The notes beneath the pieces were generated by a model. It saw only the letters and a list, made by a program, of their open reading frames with translations. It had not been told where the DNA came from and made no database searches. The position numbers were made by a program, and so were the translations under genes. A stretch of DNA of 64,000 nucleotides from Kribbella italica (lineage in GTDB: Bacteria > Actinomycetota > Actinomycetes > Propionibacteriales > Kribbellaceae): assembly GCF_014205135.1 (NCBI RefSeq), contig NZ_JACHMY010000001.1, positions 6,758,001-6,822,000 on the forward strand, read 5' to 3'. Below, piece by piece: positions 59,751 to 64,000 of this stretch. Position 1 is the first letter of the stretch. Every line of letters begins with the position of its first letter.

Positions 59751-60599
59751 TCATGGGCGGGCTGGTGGCGTCTGAGCAGATCCGAAGCGCTGATCGATCC
59801 AAGTTGTCGCGTGTTCGACGAGCGAGTGGGCAGGGAACAGGTGGCACGGTGCGCCAAACACTGAGGCATGGCGGCCGATTCCTGCGGTGAGGGCGGACCG
59901 GGCGATCGCTTCGATGTAATCGACGCCGGTGGTGATCGCGGCGTAGTCGAAAGCGCCGCGTGAGGTGTCGATGGCCGAGAAAGGATGCCAGACGGTGCCA
60001 CCGCCATCCGTAGTGACGGGCATTTCGTAGGACACCCATCGTTTGGGTTCGGCCGTGGCAATGCGCTCGGCGTGGTGAACAAGAGTGAGACTGTCCAGTG
60101 GTGCGCCGAGCAAGAGGATCGTCGCCTGTGCTTCGACCAAGCGTGCGAGCGGTGAGTCGGGTCCCCAGGGATCGTCGTCGAGGCTGCTCCGAGTGAGCCA
60201 GGCGGCCTGTGCACCGACTGCGACCAGGTTCATCTCGGGGTGGGCGCTGCGCTGGGCGCCGGGCCAGGTCCGGATACGTTCGGGTAGCCGGCCGAAGCTG
60301 CGTCGGGCTTCGGAGACAGCGGGATCGAAAGCCGGCATGCCGGTCCGGTAGGCGGCCTGTCGAACTTCTGGCCAGCCGGCCAGATGGTAGGGGTTGTCCT
60401 CCCAGCCGGCGTATGCGGTGATCGTTCCGTTCGGGCCGCAGGATGTCAGGAGGGCTCGCATGACACCTTCGACTCCGCCGACGATCCATGGAAACGCTGA
60501 CAGCCGGCTGTGGACCATCACGATTCCGCCGGTGGGCAGCCCGATGTCGGTGAGGGCAGTGGCGAGTTGATCCGCCGTGATCCATCGCGCGTCATCCAT
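59751..60599 (-). CDS. AAC(3)-like aminoglycoside N3'-acetyltransferase
   Basis: 282 aa from the ATG at 60599 with AGGAG upstream. Conserved elements of the AAC(3) (antibiotic_NAT) family: GLPTGGIVMVHSRLSAFPWI, HPEMNLVAVGAQAAWLTR, DDPWGPDSPLARLVEAQAT and LLLGAPLDSLTLVHHAERIA. The enzyme acetylates the 3-amino group of 2-deoxystreptamine aminoglycosides using acetyl-CoA. Actual substrates cannot be read from sequence; chromosomal relatives often give little resistance. Codons are less GC-biased than in the flanking genes. Paired with an APH(6)-like gene 110 bp away on the same strand. Confidence 0.88.
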   Translation of the reverse strand: MDDARWITADQLATALTDIGLPTGGIVMVHSRLSAFPWIVGGVEGVMRALLTSCGPNGTITAYAGWEDNPYHLAGWPEVRQAAYRTGMPAFDPAVSEARRSFGRLPERIRTWPGAQRSAHPEMNLVAVGAQAAWLTRSSLDDDPWGPDSPLARLVEAQATILLLGAPLDSLTLVHHAERIATAEPKRWVSYEMPVTTDGGGTVWHPFSAIDTSRGAFDYAAITTGVDYIEAIARSALTAGIGRHASVFGAPCHLFPAHSLVEHATTWIDQRFGSAQTPPARP

Positions 60600-60709
60600 G
60601 GGCTTCAAGCTCCTTGAGATCGAGTACGGCGCCCGCCGCCGGCGGCACAGTTGCCCAGTCGCGGCCGGCTGGCGGTGAAGAAGTCCGCCCAGGGGCTTCG
60701 GTCCAGCTC

Positions 60710-61579
60710 CTAGAGGATGGCGCCCAGGAGTCGTCGGCATCTGACCGGGTCTGTGGTCAGGCCGACGCTGAGGCCCCAGAGCCAGTAGTCGACGGTTCTG
60801 AAGATGACCCAGTCGCGCGCGTGCGAGCGGTCGAGGGCGGCCGCTCGTACTGCGGTGTCGAAGCACTGTTGGATTTCCGCGTCGTTTGTCATTTCGTCGA
60901 GGCGGGTCCACAGGATGCGGGCCAGGTCGTACTCGATGTCGCCGCGGTAGAGGACCGGGTCGACGACTAGCCACTGCTCGCGCCGGCCGCGGAGGACCTG
61001 TGCGGAGTGCAGGTCGCCGTTTACTGCTGCTGTGGCCTTTGAGGCGGCGAGCTTGGGGGCTACGTCCAGGGCGGCCAGCAGGTACGGCGGGGCAACTGCC
61101 CTCGTCTGCCCGGTCAGGTGCCCTTCCATTTTCCGGGCGCTGGCTCTGACGAGGTCCTGGGTCGACCAGGCGTCCTTGGGGCCTTCCACCGCGAGGCGCC
61201 GCATCAGCCCGCCCAGTACCTCGACGGCTTCGCCCACCGGTCGCTCGTCCAGCGACTCACCGAGCAGCTCCAGCAGCATCGCGCCGCGCGTGGCGTCGGC
61301 GTCGTACAGGCGGACTGTGCCTCGGCCGTCCCACCAGCGGAGTGCTCGGACCTGTTCGGAGACCTCGTCGCCCGGCGGCGACATGCGGAGCGCGAACGCG
61401 GCGCCGTCCCGCTCGACCGGCACGACCACCGCGTTGGACCCGTGGGCGACTGGGCCGGTGATCGTCAGACCCCACCGCGAACACTGCGACTCGACCGCGC
61501 GTGGAAGGCCCGCCAACCACTCGGCGCCCTCGGTCCACCATCGGGGCATCTCCAGGAACGACTGCGGCAACTCGATCAC
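60710..61579 (-). CDS. APH(6)-like aminoglycoside/hydroxyurea phosphotransferase
   Basis: 289 aa from a GTG at 61579; the TAGCGT at 61592-61587 lies 7 bases before it, so the message is probably leaderless. It belongs to the APH(6)/hydroxyurea phosphotransferase group (APH_6_hur): VVVPVERDGAAFALRM, VRLYDADATRGAMLLELLGE, VNGDLHSAQVLRGRREQW and LVVDPVLYRGDIEYDLARIL. The catalytic NGD replaces the usual HGD, a change in the Brenner motif that may alter activity. The DPxxYxGD metal-binding motif is kept. Streptomycin kinases of this group phosphorylate the 6-hydroxyl of streptidine; the substrate here is unproven. Confidence 0.85.
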   Translation of the reverse strand: MIELPQSFLEMPRWWTEGAEWLAGLPRAVESQCSRWGLTITGPVAHGSNAVVVPVERDGAAFALRMSPPGDEVSEQVRALRWWDGRGTVRLYDADATRGAMLLELLGESLDERPVGEAVEVLGGLMRRLAVEGPKDAWSTQDLVRASARKMEGHLTGQTRAVAPPYLLAALDVAPKLAASKATAAVNGDLHSAQVLRGRREQWLVVDPVLYRGDIEYDLARILWTRLDEMTNDAEIQQCFDTAVRAAALDRSHARDWVIFRTVDYWLWGLSVGLTTDPVRCRRLLGAIL

Positions 61580-61767
61580 GCCCCGCACGCTAGTCGCTGA
61601 CGCCGCCCGTGCCGATCGTATTTCCGGCAGGGGACCGATGACCGGTTGCTTACTCCTTGCAGGGCAGCGATTACGCACGTGATCAGCCCCGATCTGCCCT
61701 TGCGTGTGGTCTCGCGGGGAGGCGTCGCGCGGATCATGATGAGCAGCATGGTGCTGAGGCGGAGGGC

Positions 61768-62550
61768 ATGAGCAGTCTGGAGTTCGACCCGGAGGTGTCG
61801 CGGCAGATCGAGGCGATGTACACGACGCCGGACGTGGTCGAGCAGCGGCGGGTGGTGCGGACGGCGCTGGCGTTGCGGCCGGGGGACCGGGTGCTCGACG
61901 TCGGCGTCGGGCCGGGGCTGCTGGCGGCGGAGATGGCCGGCGAGGTCGGGACGGACGGCCGGGTCTGCGGCGTGGACATCAGCGACAGCATGCTGGCGAT
62001 CGCGGGCACGCGCGCCGACGTACCGGGTGGTCCGACGCTCGAGCTCGAGCCGGCGTCGGTGGCGCGGCTGCCGTACGGCGCGGAGAACTTCGACGTCGTC
62101 GTCTCCACCCAAGTCTTCGAGTACGTCGACGACGTCGCGGGCGCGCTCGCGGAGATCCGCCGCGTCCTCCGCCCGGCCGGCCGGGTCCTGCTGCTCGACA
62201 CGGACTGGGGTTCGATCGTCTGGCGCTCCAGCGACGACGCGCGGATGGCCCGCGTCCTGACCGCGTTCGAGGAGCACCTGCAGGACCCGCACCTGCCGCG
62301 GTCCCTCGGCGAAGCCCTCGACAAAGCCGGCTTCACCCGCACCCACCTGCAGGTCATCCCGCTGCTCAACGTCGGCTACGACCACCGCACGTACAGCGCC
62401 GGCCTGATCGACATCGTCGCCGCGTTCGTCCCCGGCCGCGCCGACATCACCGAGGCGGAAGCCGAAGCGTGGGCCGACGAACTGCGCAGCCAAGGGGAGG
62501 CCTACTTCTTCAGCCTCAACCGCTACCTCTTCGTCGCCTCGGCGATCTGA
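61768..62550 (+). CDS. SAM-dependent methyltransferase (class I)
   Basis: 260 aa from the ATG at 61768, preceded by GGCGGAGGGC. Motif I is VLDVGVGPGLLAAEMAG near residue 43; then DISDSMLAIAG, FDVVVSTQVFEYVDD and GRVLLLDTDWGS follow in family order. The C-terminal part ends in FFSLNRYLFVASAI. It resembles UbiE/MenG-like methyltransferases but not a named one; the substrate is unknown. A terminator hairpin follows at 62593. Confidence 0.85.
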   Translation: MSSLEFDPEVSRQIEAMYTTPDVVEQRRVVRTALALRPGDRVLDVGVGPGLLAAEMAGEVGTDGRVCGVDISDSMLAIAGTRADVPGGPTLELEPASVARLPYGAENFDVVVSTQVFEYVDDVAGALAEIRRVLRPAGRVLLLDTDWGSIVWRSSDDARMARVLTAFEEHLQDPHLPRSLGEALDKAGFTRTHLQVIPLLNVGYDHRTYSAGLIDIVAAFVPGRADITEAEAEAWADELRSQGEAYFFSLNRYLFVASAI

Positions 62551-62592
62551 AGCGACCCAAGACTTCGCCGTACGCCGAGAAGGGTGGCCAGG

Positions 62593-62622
62593 GGACGGGC
62601 GCACCGTGGGATGCGCCCGTCC
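62593..62622 (+). terminator. Terminator hairpin after the methyltransferase gene
   Basis: GGACGGGCGCA (62593-62603) and TGCGCCCGTCC (62612-62622) form a perfect 11-bp stem with an 8-base loop, 42 bases after the stop; CTCTTC follows. Confidence 0.85.
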
Positions 62623-62897
62623 TCTTCGGTCGCCCTCCCGCCCCTCAGTGGGAGAACTCGCGGCTCGGTGAACTCCACCCATGCCCGAATGGGGCTGACT
62701 GAACCGCGGGACATGACTACAGGTACCCCACCGCTGTCCGGTCACACCCGCTCCGGAGCGAAAACTTTGCATTCCTCGAACGCGTGGACCTGTAACGGTC
62801 GCGGTCGGCCATGGACGGATGCCACCGGCGCTGCCTAACCTGGACCGCGGTTCCGTGGCAGGGGAGGTCGCGGACGTGAGGTGGGGGAAGGTGCACG
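62623..62897. other. Intergenic region upstream of the 37-aa gene
   Basis: With the terminator region, this completes a 347-bp gap (62551-62897). It has several short inverted repeats but no gene-like frame with a ribosome-binding site. A GGGGGAAGG Shine-Dalgarno lies at its right end. No recognisable riboswitch core was found. Confidence 0.45.
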
Positions 62898-63011
62898 ATG
62901 ACGGACCAGCAGCGGTACGACGACGAGCTGACCGAGGCGGACCTGGACGAGCTCGAGGCACTCGGGGCGGCCGAGGACGCGGCCCGGATCCTCGGGGGAT
63001 TAGATGCCTGA
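62898..63011 (+). CDS. 37-aa acidic peptide, overlapping a peptidoglycan hydrolase gene
   Basis: MTDQQRYDDELTEADLDELE, then ALGAAEDAARILGGLDA. A GGGGGAAGG site stands 8 bases before the ATG, and the last codons overlap the next gene's start at 63004, so translation is probably coupled. It is nearly all acidic helix. It could regulate, chaperone or inhibit the hydrolase, or simply couple its translation. No homologous family is named here. Confidence 0.6.
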   Translation: MTDQQRYDDELTEADLDELEALGAAEDAARILGGLDA

Positions 63012-63774
63012 GGCAAGGATGTCCTGGCGGGGCGCGACCCTGTGCACGCGCACCGTCGCGATGCTGCAGGCGGCCGAGAAGCTGGCCAAGGTCCCGTTCA
63101 CGATCATCCAGGGCTCGTACAACAAAGGCGGCGTCGAGGCCTCGGCCGGGACGCACGACGGCGGGGGCGCGGTCGACCTCGCGGCGGACAAGCTGACCGC
63201 CGCGCAGCGCAGGGCCGTCGTCCTGGCGATGCGGCAGGTCGGGTTCGCCGCCTGGCTGCGGACGCCGGCGCAGGGCAACTGGCCGTACCACGTGCACGCG
63301 ATCGCGGCCGGCGACAAGGACCTGTCCCGCGGCGCCGCGCACCAGATCGCGGAGTACCGGCGGTGCAAGAACGGCCTGGCCAACCGCGGCGCGGACGACG
63401 GCCCGCCCGGGTACTACGGGATGACCTGGGAAATCTACCTGAAGTACCACCCGGGGACGGCGCCCGCGGCCCAGGCGCCGCCGCAGCCGAACACGACGAT
63501 CTCGCTCGGCGCGATGGAGTACGCCCGGACGCACGACTCGATGAGCGGCGTCTGGGGCGCCGACCGGGCCCAGGTACTGGCCTGGGCGGCGCACCCGAAG
63601 GTCGCGGCGATCGGCAAGCACGAGACCAGGCCGCCGGCCGGAGTGGCGTGGCGGGTGCACTTCCAGCAGATGACGCGCAAGATCCAGCAGAAGTTCAAGC
63701 TGCCGGTCACCGGGCGGTTCGACGCGACGACGGCCGCGGTGATGAAGCGCTACGGGTACAAGATCATTGCCTGA
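63004..63774 (+). CDS. M15-like peptidoglycan hydrolase with C-terminal binding domain
   Basis: 256 aa, MPEARMSWRGATLCTRTVAM. The catalytic part has TIIQGSYNKGGVEASAGTHD with GGGAVDLAADK, giving His51 and Asp58, and WPYHVHAIA with His96/His98, the metal-binding HxxxxxxD ... HxH arrangement of the M15 D-Ala-D-Ala-type peptidases. A short linker (PAAQAPPQPN) joins it to a peptidoglycan-binding-like end (MTRKIQQKFKLPVTGRFDAT, TAAVMKRYGYKI). No signal peptide is visible, so the route to the wall is unclear; phage endolysin-like proteins share the plan, but no phage genes are near. The overlapping 37-aa peptide may be its partner. Confidence 0.85.
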   Translation: MPEARMSWRGATLCTRTVAMLQAAEKLAKVPFTIIQGSYNKGGVEASAGTHDGGGAVDLAADKLTAAQRRAVVLAMRQVGFAAWLRTPAQGNWPYHVHAIAAGDKDLSRGAAHQIAEYRRCKNGLANRGADDGPPGYYGMTWEIYLKYHPGTAPAAQAPPQPNTTISLGAMEYARTHDSMSGVWGADRAQVLAWAAHPKVAAIGKHETRPPAGVAWRVHFQQMTRKIQQKFKLPVTGRFDATTAAVMKRYGYKIIA

Positions 63775-63783
63775 CGCAACGAC

Positions 63784-63815
63784 AAGGCCCCACCGGTAGC
63801 AGCCGGTGGGGCCTT
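63784..63815 (+). terminator. Terminator hairpin after the hydrolase gene
   Basis: AAGGCCCCACCGG (63784-63796) and CCGGTGGGGCCTT (63803-63815) form a perfect 13-bp stem with a 6-base loop, 10 bases after the stop. GGTTGG follows. It may serve both directions. Confidence 0.88.
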
Positions 63816-63919
63816 GGTTGGTCCACTACCACCCGGGCACTCCCGGTGCAGCTGTGGGGTTGGAGAGCGGAACCGGCGCCGATGCAGGGGTCAAGACGCC
63901 GGCTCCGCTTGTCTTCGGG

Positions 63920-64000
63920 TTACCTCGGGCTCGCCGCCCAGGTCTGGGCCTGGTGGAACTCGAGGTGCTGCGCGGCGCCGGGCGATCCGACCGCGCCGAC
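63920..64000 (-). CDS. C-terminal end of a minus-strand gene (runs off the right edge)
   Basis: 26 codons and a stop: VGAVGSPGAAQHLEFHQAQ, then TWAASPR and TAA. The frame is open to the edge with actinobacterial codon use. Too short to name; the other frames are no better. The hairpin at 63784-63815 could also end its transcript. Confidence 0.4.
   Translation of the reverse strand, partial: VGAVGSPGAAQHLEFHQAQTWAASPR

Noticed and set aside
62551..62897. Cyclic-di-AMP riboswitch before the peptidoglycan hydrolase
   Set aside because: Considered because such riboswitches precede actinobacterial wall hydrolases, but I could not find a recognisable conserved core here.

Overview
The window is GC-rich DNA from an actinobacterium. 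GTG and TTG starts are common, several promoters look leaderless, and the core genes are menB, upp, tadA with its tadA-associated partner, a CCA-encoding tRNA-Ser(CGA), a LytR_C protein and an L,D-transpeptidase. The gene mix fits Kribbella or a close relative in the Propionibacteriales; this is inference from gene families, not a database match.

Layout. 1-3300: accessory segment with a three-gene minus-strand cassette (81-aa protein, DUF6879 protein, XRE regulator running off the left edge), a membrane protein built of ~46-aa repeats, a small HEAT-like protein and a 129-bp direct repeat. 3329-8415: secreted X-Pro dipeptidyl-peptidase, LacI-family regulator, menB, membrane-anchored ricin-type lectin. 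8649-34108: a type VII secretion-like locus (ECF sigma factor, membrane protein, EssC-type ATPase with an FHA-like N-terminus, two Esx-like proteins without the WXG motif, a 302-aa candidate substrate, a 4974-aa protein with three ADP-ribosyltransferase-like modules, and a beta-helix/CbxX ATPase fusion). 34188-39372: Tat-exported propeller-type protein, upp, a small coiled-coil protein, and three tandem secreted paralogs, the third broken. 39476-46644: tadA region, tRNA-Ser, K+/H+ antiporter-like gene, rifampin phosphotransferase behind a RAE-like element, LytR_C protein, L,D-transpeptidase. 46742-51718: two PH-domain membrane proteins, a HerA-like ATPase, a diguanylate cyclase. 51959-57544: two ECF sigma systems with co-transcribed membrane proteins. 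57720-64000: DinB-like and XRE genes, SnoaL-like protein, a truncated secreted ORF, AAC(3)-like and APH(6)-like genes, a methyltransferase, and an M15-like peptidoglycan hydrolase.

The most unusual part is 8.6-34.1 kb. The ATPase and Esx-like genes make it a T7SS, but no EccB, EccD, MycP, EsaA or EssB homolog is visible in the window, the Esx-like pair carries a different conserved motif, and the EccA-like ATPase has a beta-helix where EccA has TPRs. The giant gene overlaps this ATPase by GTGA. The giant gene and the Esx-side genes diverge from a 149-bp region whose nested inverted repeats share one centre. A plausible reading is a compact secretion system dedicated to one giant ADP-ribosylating effector.

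At 51.9-54.6 kb an ECF sigma factor and a downstream target carry the same AACC-N16-CGTC promoter, and the two linked membrane proteins are paralogs ending in HTCAQI[S/T]HGC, which defines a small regulon from sequence alone.
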